A stretch of DNA of 7,880 nucleotides from Acidobacteriota bacterium (lineage in GTDB: Bacteria > Acidobacteriota > Terriglobia > Versatilivoradales > Versatilivoraceae): NCBI GenBank assembly GCA_028875135.1, contig JAPPFQ010000355.1, forward strand, positions 1 to 7,880, written 5' to 3'. Positions within the stretch are counted from its first letter, which is position 1; every line of letters begins with the position of its first letter. A program made the position numbers and the translations under genes. Under the pieces are notes generated by a model. That model was not told the DNA's origin. It searched no databases and was given only the letters and a program-made list of their open reading frames with translations. Positions 1 through 5,961 of this stretch are shown here, piece by piece.

Positions 1-587
1 TGGTGGAGAAGCCGGTCTTCGACGAATTCACAAGGCTGCTGGTGCAGAAAACCGGGAAGCTGAAAGTCGGAGACGGTCTTCAAAAGGGAATCGAGATGGG
101 GCCCTGCGTCGACGAGAATCAGATGAATACCGTCCTGGACTACATCGGGGTCGGCCGGCAGGAAGGAGCGCGCCTGCTGTGCGGGGGCCGGCGACTGACC
201 GGCCCGGAGTGGGACAAGGGTTACTTCGTCGAGCCCACCATCTTTTCCGAGGTGTCGCCGGATATGAGAATCGCCCGGGAAGAGATTTTCGGACCGGTGC
301 TGGCTCTCTTTCCGGTCGAGGACCTCGACCAGGCCATCGAGCTCGCCAACCGGGTCGAGTTCGGGCTGTCGGCATCGATTCTGACCAACCGGATCGATCA
401 GGCCTTCAACTACATCAACCGCATCGAAGCCGGCCTGATCATCGTCAACCTGCCCTCGGCCGGGGTGGAGTACCAACTGCCGTTCGGAGGCACCAAGGCC
501 TCCAGCACCGGCTATCGCGAGCAGGGCAGCGTGGCCATCGACTTCTATTCCGAGTTGCGGACGGTTTACCTGAAGCACAGCATCTGA
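1..587 (+). CDS. Aldehyde dehydrogenase, C-terminal part (5' end outside window)
   Basis: This is the last ~194 residues of an NAD(P)+-dependent aldehyde dehydrogenase, a family that oxidises aldehydes to carboxylic acids. The reading frame is open from the left edge, so the true start, the Rossmann cofactor domain and the catalytic cysteine lie upstream; the GTG at position 3 is an internal Val codon. The visible part shows the family glutamate motif EEIFGPVL (visible residues 93-100), which contacts the nicotinamide ribose. It also shows the C-terminal block with PFGGTKASS and YREQG (about 160-175), then a final strand ending TVYLKHSI. The wording around NLPSAGVEYQLPFGG and REQG resembles 2-oxoglutarate semialdehyde (2,5-dioxovalerate) dehydrogenases of sugar-acid and proline-derivative breakdown. 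That substrate is an inference from the fragment only; other ALDH subfamilies remain possible. The gene ends 11 bp before the stop of the convergent DUF1080 gene. Confidence 0.93.
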   Translation, partial: VEKPVFDEFTRLLVQKTGKLKVGDGLQKGIEMGPCVDENQMNTVLDYIGVGRQEGARLLCGGRRLTGPEWDKGYFVEPTIFSEVSPDMRIAREEIFGPVLALFPVEDLDQAIELANRVEFGLSASILTNRIDQAFNYINRIEAGLIIVNLPSAGVEYQLPFGGTKASSTGYREQGSVAIDFYSELRTVYLKHSI

Positions 588-598
588 GACCGTCCCAC

Positions 599-1213
599 CT
601 ATTCGATCTCCCGGATATAAAGGTCCTTGAAGCGCATTTTGCCTTCGCCGCCGCTGTGGAGCTGCAGTGCGATGACCCCGTCGAAATAGCGGGGGGCAGG
701 GTCCTTGTAGTCCACGGCCCGCACGCCGTTGAGGAAGGTCACCACCCGGTTGCCCAACACCGAAAAGGAAATGTCATTCCACTCTCCCGGTTTCAGGGCC
801 GCTTCTCCGGCCGGGCCGGGCTTGACCAGCCACCCCCGGCCGCCACTCTCGTAGAGTCCTCCGGTGTGTCTGCCCGGATTGGGGTCCACCTCCACCTGAA
901 CCCCCTTGATGTCGACTCCCTTCAGGGTCGAATGGTAGAAGATGCCGCTGTTGCCGGTTCCTTCACCCTTGAACTTGGCTCTGAGCTCGAAGTTCTTGTA
1001 GGTCTTGGTTGTAGCCAGATAGCCGTATTTCCGGGTCAGGGCTTCTCCGAGGATCTCGCCGTCTTCGACGGTCCATTTTTCCTGGCCGTGCTCCTGCCAG
1101 CCGCTCAGATCCCGGCCGTTGAAAAGGGCGACCCAGGCAGGGTTGTCCTCCGGCTGAACGCTTTGAGGCCACAGGAGCCAAACCAGCAGAAAGGGAATCC
1201 CGAATCGTTTCAT
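599..1213 (-). CDS. Secreted DUF1080 (3-keto-disaccharide hydrolase-like) protein
   Basis: A 204-residue protein made of a single DUF1080 domain, a concanavalin-like beta-sandwich annotated in databases as 3-keto-disaccharide hydrolase. Such proteins are numerous in Acidobacteriota, Planctomycetota, Verrucomicrobiota and Bacteroidota and are linked to extracytoplasmic sugar breakdown. Residues 1-20 look like a signal peptide: MKRF, then a hydrophobic run FLLVWLLW, though no clean AxA cleavage site is visible. The domain starts at about residue 27 with the hallmark WVALFNGRDLSGW. It continues through WTVEDGEI (47-54), NFELRAKFKGEGTGNSGI (74-91), GVQVEVD (104-110), WNDISFSVLGNRVVTFLNG (145-163) and ends with KDLYIREIE. 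The start is chosen because GGAGG lies 7 nt before this ATG; an ATG two codons further upstream is only 1 nt from GGAGG. It is transcribed alone, divergently from etfB. The domain is clear, but the substrate and the enzymatic activity of this copy are not shown. Confidence 0.9.
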   Translation of the reverse strand: MKRFGIPFLLVWLLWPQSVQPEDNPAWVALFNGRDLSGWQEHGQEKWTVEDGEILGEALTRKYGYLATTKTYKNFELRAKFKGEGTGNSGIFYHSTLKGVDIKGVQVEVDPNPGRHTGGLYESGGRGWLVKPGPAGEAALKPGEWNDISFSVLGNRVVTFLNGVRAVDYKDPAPRYFDGVIALQLHSGGEGKMRFKDLYIREIE

Positions 1214-1373
1214 GGTCATACCTCCGTGACGACGTTTACCGGTTTCCGGCCTGCTCCGCCAGCATTCCCCGAGCCGGATCGACTCCGAGACGCCCGGGAG
1301 GTTGGGAGCCGACTGGCGTCCAATGAGCCAGGATGAGAGCTTCATGATAGCAGACATACGGCCCGGGAAATCC

Positions 1374-1408
1374 CCGGAACGGGCGGATTGGCGTGGCGCC
1401 TGTTCCGG
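1374..1408. promoter_or_regulatory. 35-bp imperfect inverted repeat, candidate operator upstream of etfB
   Basis: The left arm CCGGAACGGGCG (1374-1385) and right arm CGCCTGTTCCGG (1397-1408) are reverse complements at 11 of 12 positions, with 11 bp between them. The repeat ends 11 bp before the TTGACA of the etfB promoter candidate, in the usual place for an activator site or an upstream operator. A smaller overlapping repeat, CCGGG (1363-1367) with CCCGG (1373-1377), lies beside it. Neither strand has a T-run after the repeat, so an intrinsic terminator is unlikely. The symmetry is seen directly; the regulatory role is inference. Confidence 0.45.
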
Positions 1409-1419
1409 CAGGCGGCTCG

Positions 1420-1447
1420 TTGACAGCTTCTTTCCCAATAGGCTAAT
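1420..1447 (+). promoter_or_regulatory. Putative sigma-70-type promoter of the etfBA operon
   Basis: A perfect TTGACA (1420-1425) is followed after 16 bp by GCTAAT (1442-1447), which matches four of six positions of TATAAT. TAATTT (1444-1449) at 18 bp is an alternative -10. Either would place the transcription start near 1454-1457, giving a leader of about 35 nt before the etfB ATG. The -35 is strong and well placed in the divergent intergenic region, but the -10 is mediocre and no start site has been measured. Confidence 0.45.
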
Positions 1448-1465
1448 TTCTGAATTCCGTCGAGA

Positions 1466-1484
1466 GGGGAATCTCTCCCCGGAG
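1466..1484 (+). promoter_or_regulatory. etfB leader hairpin and Shine-Dalgarno
   Basis: GGGGA (1466-1470) pairs with TCCCC (1476-1480) around a 5-nt loop. GGAG (1481-1484) follows directly and lies 5 nt before the ATG at 1490. This site decides the start: the in-frame GTG at 1484 overlaps the Shine-Dalgarno itself and is therefore unlikely. An alternative pairing, GAGAG (1462-1466) with CTCTC (1473-1477), competes with the main stem. The hairpin stops just short of the ribosome-binding site, leaving it exposed. Confidence 0.4.
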
Positions 1485-1489
1485 TGCTC

Positions 1490-2284
1490 ATGCGAATCCT
1501 GACTTGCCTCAAACAGGTTCCCGAGCGGGACTCCCGCTACAAGCTGAACCAGGACGGCTCCCGGGTCCTGGAGGAGGACCTGGTCTTCGAAACCAACGAG
1601 AGCGACCTCTTTGCTCTGGAGGAAGCCCTCCGTTTGAAAGAGAAATTGGGAGGTGAAGTGGCGGCGCTTTCACTGGGGTCCGACCGTGTCTCCAAGGTCC
1701 TGCGCAACGCACTGGCCATGGGAGCTGACAGGGCCATCCACCTGAAGGGGCCGGAATTCGAGCGTGGGGATGCCTGGGGCACGGCCCACGCCATTGCCGC
1801 TGCCGTTGCCGCGGAGGACTTCGACCTGGTGCTCACCGGCGTGCAGTCGGAGGACATGGCTTTCGCACAGACAGGCGCTGTTGTGGCCCAGATCCTGGGA
1901 TGGCCCTGCGCCACCATCGTGATGGAGATCGCCTTGGAAGCCGACACCTGCAGGGTGCAGGTGAAACGGGAACTGGAGAGCAACGTGTTCGAGCGCGTCG
2001 AGCTTCCGCTGCCCGCGGTGCTGACGATTCAGTCGGGAAGCCACCCGATCCGCTACGCCACCTTGAGGGGGATCATGCAGGCCAAGAGAAAGGAGTACCG
2101 CGTGCTGACGGTAGAGGACCTGGGACTCTCGGCGGAGACCGTGGGCGAGGTGGCCGCCAAGGTCAGGCACCACCGATTGCTGGCGCCCGAAAGGAAAAAA
2201 CAGACGGTGATGATCGACGGAGGGGCTGAAGAGGCGGCCCGGACACTGATGGACAAGCTGGTCAACGAGGTCGGAGTATTGTAG
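1490..2284 (+). CDS. etfB: Electron transfer flavoprotein beta subunit
   Basis: EtfB is the smaller subunit of the ETF heterodimer, which takes electrons from flavin dehydrogenases such as acyl-CoA dehydrogenases and passes them to ETF:quinone oxidoreductase. In classical ETFs beta carries AMP; in bifurcating ETFs it carries a second FAD. The 264-residue length is typical. Visible marks are the N-terminal ILTCLKQVPERD, ALRNALAMGAD-like helix residues 71-80, and the nucleotide-binding stretch GVQSEDMAFAQTGAVVAQ (117-134). The family signature from VKRELE (158-163) to LPAVLTIQSG (174-183) and RYATLRGIMQAKRKE (188-202) follows; the latter is the recognition-loop side that docks on partner dehydrogenases. 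The ATG at 1490 is preferred over the GTG at 1484 because GGAG at 1481-1484 has proper spacing only to the ATG. It is the first gene of etfB-etfA-acyltransferase. Which ETF type (classical or bifurcating) cannot be settled by eye. Confidence 0.96.
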   Translation: MRILTCLKQVPERDSRYKLNQDGSRVLEEDLVFETNESDLFALEEALRLKEKLGGEVAALSLGSDRVSKVLRNALAMGADRAIHLKGPEFERGDAWGTAHAIAAAVAAEDFDLVLTGVQSEDMAFAQTGAVVAQILGWPCATIVMEIALEADTCRVQVKRELESNVFERVELPLPAVLTIQSGSHPIRYATLRGIMQAKRKEYRVLTVEDLGLSAETVGEVAAKVRHHRLLAPERKKQTVMIDGGAEEAARTLMDKLVNEVGVL

Positions 2285-2371
2285 CCCTTCCTCCTGAAAG
2301 GCCGAACACTTCAGGCGACCCGGCGGTTTGAACGACGCGAAAGGCATCCGCCGGAGAGGGAACATCGGGAC

Positions 2372-3358
2372 ATGGCAGGCAGGATCGTCGTGCTGGGCGA
2401 ACACCGGGATGGCCGGTTGAAGAAGATTTCGTGGGAAGCGATGGGCCTGGGCCGCAAGCTTGCCGCGGAACTCGGGAAGGACCTGTGCCTGGCCCTGGTG
2501 GGGAGCGACATCGAGGGCCTGGCTCGCGAGGTTTCGAGGCGGAGCGGCCTGGAGGTCGTGGTGCTTGCCAACGACCGCTGCCGGCACTACACGCCCGAAG
2601 CCTACTGCGAGGTCCTGGCGGAGTACGCCCGGACGGATGACCCCTATCTGCTGCTGCTGGGCCACACCTACCAGACCATGGATTTTGCTCCCACGTTGGC
2701 GACCATGCTGGATCGGGGCCTGATCCCCAACTGTGTCGATTACCGCTCCACCGACGGCCAACTCCTGTGGGTACGCCAAGTGTTCAACGGCAAGCTCAAC
2801 CTCGAGGTAAGTGCCAAGGGGGATCCGCCCTACCTGGTATCACTGCAGCAGGGGGCTTTCCCCGCCTCGGAGGAGGACCTGAAAGTCCCGCCACGAGTCG
2901 AGCAGCGCCAGGTTGGCGTGGCCGAGGGCGTACTACGGAGGAAGCTGCTGGAGGTCATGGAAGCGGTTCAGACCAAGGTGGATTTGAGCCAGGCGGAAAT
3001 TATCGTTGCCGGAGGACGCGGGTTGGGCAGCCAGGAAAAGTTCCAGTTGATACTCGACCTGGCGTCAGCCCTGGGGGCGGGAGTGGGGGCTTCCCGGCCG
3101 GTGACTGACGGCGGCTGGCTGCCCAAGGAGCATCAGATCGGCAGTTCGGGCCAGACGGTCACGCCCAGGCTCTACATTGCCTGCGGGATTTCAGGGGCCA
3201 TCCAGCACCTGGTGGGCATGTCCAACTCGGGCTGCATCGTCGCCATCAACAAGGACCCCTATGCTCCCATCTTCCAGGTGGCCGACTACGGGATCGTCGG
3301 GGACGTCTTTCAGGTCGTTCCCAAGTTGATCGAGATCGCCAGGGAAATGCGGCCATAG
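2372..3358 (+). CDS. etfA: Electron transfer flavoprotein alpha subunit
   Basis: EtfA pairs with EtfB and binds the redox-active FAD in its C-terminal domain. The 328 residues match the family. The N-terminal domain (about 1-195) starts MAGRIVVLGEHRDG and contains LLGHTYQTMDFAPTLATML (95-113), the segment corresponding to the usual DLAPRLAA motif. The C-terminal FAD domain is unmistakable: IIVAGGRGLGSQEKF (210-224), GASRPVTDGGWLP (239-251) with the conserved Arg242, QIGSSGQTV (255-263), YIACGISGAIQHLVGM (268-283), NKDPYAPIF (293-301) and ADYGIVGD (304-311). Where the human protein has QTG with FAD-contacting Thr266, this one has SSG; Ser259 keeps the hydroxyl. A GGAGAGGG tract ends 11 nt before the ATG, a slightly long spacing. 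The gene starts 87 bp after etfB, wider than in many etf operons. No ETF:quinone oxidoreductase or acyl-CoA dehydrogenase lies nearby in the window. Confidence 0.96.
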   Translation: MAGRIVVLGEHRDGRLKKISWEAMGLGRKLAAELGKDLCLALVGSDIEGLAREVSRRSGLEVVVLANDRCRHYTPEAYCEVLAEYARTDDPYLLLLGHTYQTMDFAPTLATMLDRGLIPNCVDYRSTDGQLLWVRQVFNGKLNLEVSAKGDPPYLVSLQQGAFPASEEDLKVPPRVEQRQVGVAEGVLRRKLLEVMEAVQTKVDLSQAEIIVAGGRGLGSQEKFQLILDLASALGAGVGASRPVTDGGWLPKEHQIGSSGQTVTPRLYIACGISGAIQHLVGMSNSGCIVAINKDPYAPIFQVADYGIVGDVFQVVPKLIEIAREMRP

Positions 3359-3385
3359 CCGGAGACAGGCCTCCCCAGGTTCTCC

Positions 3386-4129
3386 ATGAATTCCGATCCA
3401 ACCCCCGAAACCAGGCCCCTGGAACCCCGCAGAGGGCTGGCCTACTGGAACCGGCCCCGCCGCCTGACGCGGTGGCAGCGCATCTGGATCGCCGTGGTGA
3501 CCCGGGTCGGAGCCTGGATGGTCGGCTGGATCGGCAGGACTCTCCGGTGGGAGAGCCGGGGCGACGAGCACCTGGAGCAGATCTACCGCTCCGGGAAGAA
3601 AGCCATCTTTACCTTCTGGCACTGCGGCATTTTCCCGGCCACCTGGTACTGGAGGGACCGCGGCATCGTGGTCATGACCAGCCAGAACGTGGACGGGGAA
3701 TACATTGCCCGCATTATCCGCATCTTCGGCTACGGGGCGGCCCGGGGGTCCAGCTCCCGGGGAGGCATGAAGGCTCTGGCCGAAATGTCCGGGGAGTTGA
3801 AGCAGGGCAACGACGTGGCCTTCACGGTGGACGGCCCCCGCGGTCCCCGCTTCAATGCCAAGATCGGACCGGTCCTGCTGGCCCGCAGGAGCGGCGCCGC
3901 CATTTTCTGCTTCCATATCGCGCTTCAGCGCAAGATCGAGCTCGACAACTGGGACGGATCCCAGATACCGCTGCCCTTTTCACGGGCCTTGATCCTCAAG
4001 GCCGCCCCGATTTACGTTTCGCGCCGGGCCGACGGGGAGGAGATTCGCCGAAAGCACCAGGAAATGCAGGAAGCTCTGGACCGCTTGCAGCGACAGGGGG
4101 AAGAACGTTGGAAAAAACCGACCGGGTGA
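3386..4129 (+). CDS. DUF374 / lysophospholipid acyltransferase-family protein
   Basis: A 247-residue protein of the DUF374 family, relatives of the LpxL/HtrB and PlsC acyltransferases that transfer fatty acyl groups to lipid acceptors at the inner membrane. A hydrophobic amphipathic stretch (about 33-50, IWIAVVTRVGAWMVGWIG) probably anchors it. Family blocks in order: FTFWHCGIF with His79, the likely catalytic histidine region; VVMTSQNVDGEYIA (95-108); RGSSSRGGMKAL (120-131); and FTVDGPRGPR (146-155), where most relatives read TPDGPRGPR. Then come GPVLLARRSGAAI (161-173) and NWDGSQIPLPFSR (188-200). The C-terminus is a charged helix, about 215-243. The gene follows etfA by 27 bp on the same strand, so it is probably in the etf operon. 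Its ribosome-binding site is weak (AGG about 6 nt before ATG), which suggests low expression or coupling. Family assignment is firm, but the acyl donor and acceptor are unknown. A role in outer-membrane or lipid A-type lipids would imply a diderm host. Confidence 0.88.
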   Translation: MNSDPTPETRPLEPRRGLAYWNRPRRLTRWQRIWIAVVTRVGAWMVGWIGRTLRWESRGDEHLEQIYRSGKKAIFTFWHCGIFPATWYWRDRGIVVMTSQNVDGEYIARIIRIFGYGAARGSSSRGGMKALAEMSGELKQGNDVAFTVDGPRGPRFNAKIGPVLLARRSGAAIFCFHIALQRKIELDNWDGSQIPLPFSRALILKAAPIYVSRRADGEEIRRKHQEMQEALDRLQRQGEERWKKPTG

Positions 4130-4139
4130 GACACCAGGG

Positions 4140-5318
4140 CTAATCCTTCCCGAGGAACCGGATCAGGCGGTCGGCGCCCTTCTCCAGTTGCTCCATGGAA
4201 GTGGCGTAGGAAATACGGATGTGGTCCCGGGTGCCGAAGCCTTCCCCGGGCACTACGGCTACCCGGGCTTCATGCAGGAGTTGCAGCGCCAGGTCGGCGG
4301 GGTTCTCCACGCGGCGGGCGTCGAGGAGACCCCGCAGGTTGGGATAGACATAAAAGGCGCCGTCGGGCCGGTTGCAGGAGATCCCGTCAATGGAGTTGAG
4401 CGCCTCGACGATGAACCGGCGGCGGCGCTCATACTCCCTCAGCATGTCTTGAATGGAGTCCTGAGGGCCGCCGAGGGCCGCCGCGGCCGCCTTCTGGGCG
4501 ATGGAGTTGGCGTTGGAGGTGCAGTGGCTCTGGATCTTGAGCATGGCCCGGATGAGAGGCTCGGGTCCCAGGCAGAATCCCACTCTCCAGCCCGTCATGG
4601 CGTAGGTCTTGGATACTGACCCCACCACTGCCACGTGGTCCCTGTTCTCTTCTCCCAGCGAGGCCAGCGAAAAGGGTGTCGAACCCTCATAGTGGAAGTG
4701 GCAGTAACACTCGTCGGTCAGCACCAGGAGGTCCCGCCGGCGGGCCAGTTCCGCGATCTTCCGCATTTCCTCTTCCCGAATGACTGCCCCGCTGGGGTTG
4801 TTGGGTGAATTCAACAGGACCAGTCGGGTTCGTGGAGAGACCGCTGCCTCGACCTGATCGGCGGTGAGGCGGAAATTGTCGGATTCCGAGGTGGGGACGA
4901 ACCGGCAGGAGGCGCCGGCGTAGTGGACCGCCTCCTTGAAGGTGACCCAGTAGGGGACAGGGATCACCACCTCGTCGCCGGGTTGCAGCAGGGCGCTGGT
5001 CAGGTTGAAGATGGCGTGCTTTCCCCCGACGGTGACCAGGACTTCCCGGGTGGAATAGTCGGACCGGAAGTCGCGGGCGTGCCGCCGCACGATGGCTTCC
5101 TTGAGCTGGGGAATGCCGTCGGTGGGGGTGTAGCGGGTGAAGTTGTCCCGGATGGCCTGGAAGGCAGCCTGCTTGACGTGGCCCGGGGTGGGAAAGTCGG
5201 GCTCGCCGGCGCTCAGGTCCACCACGTCCTCGCCCTGAGCCTTGAGCTGGGCCGCGGCCGCGAAAACGGCCGCCGTCGAGCTCATCGAAATGCGTCCGAC
5301 GCGCCGTGAGAGTCTCAT
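4140..5318 (-). CDS. aspC: Class I pyridoxal-phosphate aminotransferase, aspartate aminotransferase type
   Basis: This 392-residue fold-type I PLP enzyme is predicted to interconvert aspartate + 2-oxoglutarate and oxaloacetate + glutamate in the cytoplasm. It resembles the Thermus/Bacillus (I-gamma) branch: LSAGEPDFPTP (35-45), RYTPTDGIPQLKEAI (62-76), VTVGGKHAIFN (95-105), GDEVVIPVPYWVTF (114-127) and LLNSPNNPSGAV (168-179). TDECY (201-205) supplies the PLP-contacting Asp202 and Tyr205. SVSKTYAMTGWRVG (234-247) holds the Schiff-base Lys237 and Arg245, and HIRISYA holds the substrate-carboxylate Arg368. All key residues are present. The ATG overlaps the coaD stop as ATGA (positions 5315-5318). 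No Shine-Dalgarno is visible before it, so translation probably depends on ribosomes finishing coaD. Some enzymes of this branch also act on prephenate or other amino acids, so the exact substrate range is inferred. The gene ends 10 bp from the convergent acyltransferase gene. Confidence 0.93.
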   Translation of the reverse strand: MRLSRRVGRISMSSTAAVFAAAAQLKAQGEDVVDLSAGEPDFPTPGHVKQAAFQAIRDNFTRYTPTDGIPQLKEAIVRRHARDFRSDYSTREVLVTVGGKHAIFNLTSALLQPGDEVVIPVPYWVTFKEAVHYAGASCRFVPTSESDNFRLTADQVEAAVSPRTRLVLLNSPNNPSGAVIREEEMRKIAELARRRDLLVLTDECYCHFHYEGSTPFSLASLGEENRDHVAVVGSVSKTYAMTGWRVGFCLGPEPLIRAMLKIQSHCTSNANSIAQKAAAAALGGPQDSIQDMLREYERRRRFIVEALNSIDGISCNRPDGAFYVYPNLRGLLDARRVENPADLALQLLHEARVAVVPGEGFGTRDHIRISYATSMEQLEKGADRLIRFLGKD

Positions 5319-5845
5319 GAGTCGGGATTGTTGGCGGCGGCCGCCTGACCTTCCCGGCCCATTGAGGCGATCTTTTTCAGAAGCCGGTCCTCCACGTTGC
5401 GGGGAACCAGCCCGGAGATTGCCCCCCCGAATTGGCAGACTTCCCTGACCAGTCGAGAGCTCAGGTAGCTATAGGCCTCGGACGGCATCATGAAGACCGT
5501 TTCGATCCGAGGCTCCAGGCGCCGATTCATCAGGGCCATCTGCAGTTCGTACTCGTAGTCGGATACCGCCCGGATGCCTCGGACAATGACCCGGGCCTGC
5601 TGTTGCAGGGCGTAGTCGACCAGCAGGCCCTCAAACGTGTCCACGCGCACGTTGGGGTAGTCTCTTCCCAGGGAGGTCCGGATCATGGTCGACCGCTCAT
5701 CGGCTGAGAACAACGGGGATTTTTCGCTGTTGATCAGGATGGCCACGATGACCTCGTCGAACAGGCGGGAGGCCCGGTGGATGATGTCGAGATGCCCGTT
5801 GGTGAGCGGATCGAAGGACCCCGGATAGAGGGCGATCTTTTTCAT
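5315..5845 (-). CDS. coaD: Pantetheine-phosphate adenylyltransferase
   Basis: CoaD transfers the adenylyl group of ATP to 4'-phosphopantetheine, making dephospho-CoA, the penultimate step of CoA synthesis. The 176-residue protein carries the nucleotidyltransferase signature YPGSFDPLTNGHLDII (7-22) with the TxGH motif (Thr15, His18), and NSEKSPLFSADER (39-51). It also has VRGIRAVSDYEYELQMA (88-104), the adenylate and pantetheine site with RG(I)R, and the closing SYLSSRLVRE (126-135) that contacts ATP phosphates. It is about 12-16 residues longer than most CoaD proteins, through a low-complexity Ala/Asn tail (167-176) with no motif. GGAG lies 7 nt before the ATG. It sits after rsmD, a pairing common in many bacteria, and overlaps the downstream aminotransferase by ATGA. 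A 14-codon mini-ORF ends by overlapping its start codon. Confidence 0.97.
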   Translation of the reverse strand: MKKIALYPGSFDPLTNGHLDIIHRASRLFDEVIVAILINSEKSPLFSADERSTMIRTSLGRDYPNVRVDTFEGLLVDYALQQQARVIVRGIRAVSDYEYELQMALMNRRLEPRIETVFMMPSEAYSYLSSRLVREVCQFGGAISGLVPRNVEDRLLKKIASMGREGQAAAANNPDS

Positions 5846-5886
5846 GGACGGTCTCCAACTCGATGATCTCTATGGCGCTTTTTCAT
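5842..5886 (-). other. Possible 14-codon leader ORF overlapping the coaD start
   Basis: In the 116-bp rsmD-coaD gap, an ATG at 5886 opens a frame encoding MKKRHRDHRVGDRP. It stops with TGA at 5844-5842, so stop and coaD start share ATGA. Its first codons duplicate those of coaD: TCCATGAAAAAG occurs at both 5878-5889 and 5837-5848 (minus strand). The peptide is very basic and uses AGA, CGA, GGA and CCA codons that the GC-rich neighbours tend to avoid. No good Shine-Dalgarno precedes it; only a GAGG more than 12 nt away is seen. coaD has its own GGAG, so the mini-ORF may be incidental. Confidence 0.25.
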
Positions 5887-5912
5887 GGATACGGGCAGCA
5901 ACCTCGGGTCGG

Positions 5913-5930
5913 GAGGCGGCCGGGAGCCTC
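5913..5930 (-). other. Short hairpin in the rsmD-coaD spacer
   Basis: On the minus strand GAGGC and GCCTC form a 5-bp stem around an 8-nt loop, in the middle of the 116-bp gap. The surrounding sequence is GC-rich and no T-run follows, so it is not a convincing terminator. It could be an RNA-processing or stability element, or a chance pairing in GC-rich DNA. Confidence 0.2.
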
Positions 5931-5961
5931 GGCTGTTTCAATTCGGTGTCGCCGGCTCGAT

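Noticed and set aside
179..1336. Long plus-strand open frame of 385 codons across the aldehyde dehydrogenase end and the DUF1080 gene
   Set aside because: It is antisense to or out of frame with two genes with clear family motifs, is rich in Arg/Gly/Pro/His as expected for a shadow frame in GC-rich DNA, and matches no family I know.
1344..1349. TATCAT on the minus strand as a -10 box for the DUF1080 gene
   Set aside because: It matches TATAAT at five of six positions, but no acceptable -35 is found at 16-18 bp, so I do not annotate a promoter.
1374..1408. Reading the inverted repeat as an intrinsic terminator
   Set aside because: No T-run follows on either strand, and it lies upstream of both flanking genes rather than after one.
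1214..1438. N-terminal extension of the DUF1080 protein by about 75 residues
   Set aside because: The frame is open but encodes nothing family-like; a good GGAGG and a signal peptide start support the ATG at 1213.
1670..2779. Minus-strand open frame of 369 codons opposite etfB and etfA
   Set aside because: It lies antisense to both etf genes, whose conserved motifs fix the coding strand; the composition is typical of a mirror frame.
4463..4482. Perfect 10-bp tandem repeat GAGGGCCGCC within the aminotransferase gene
   Set aside because: It encodes the Ala-rich segment AAAAALGG that is ordinary at this place in the family; the reading frame is intact.
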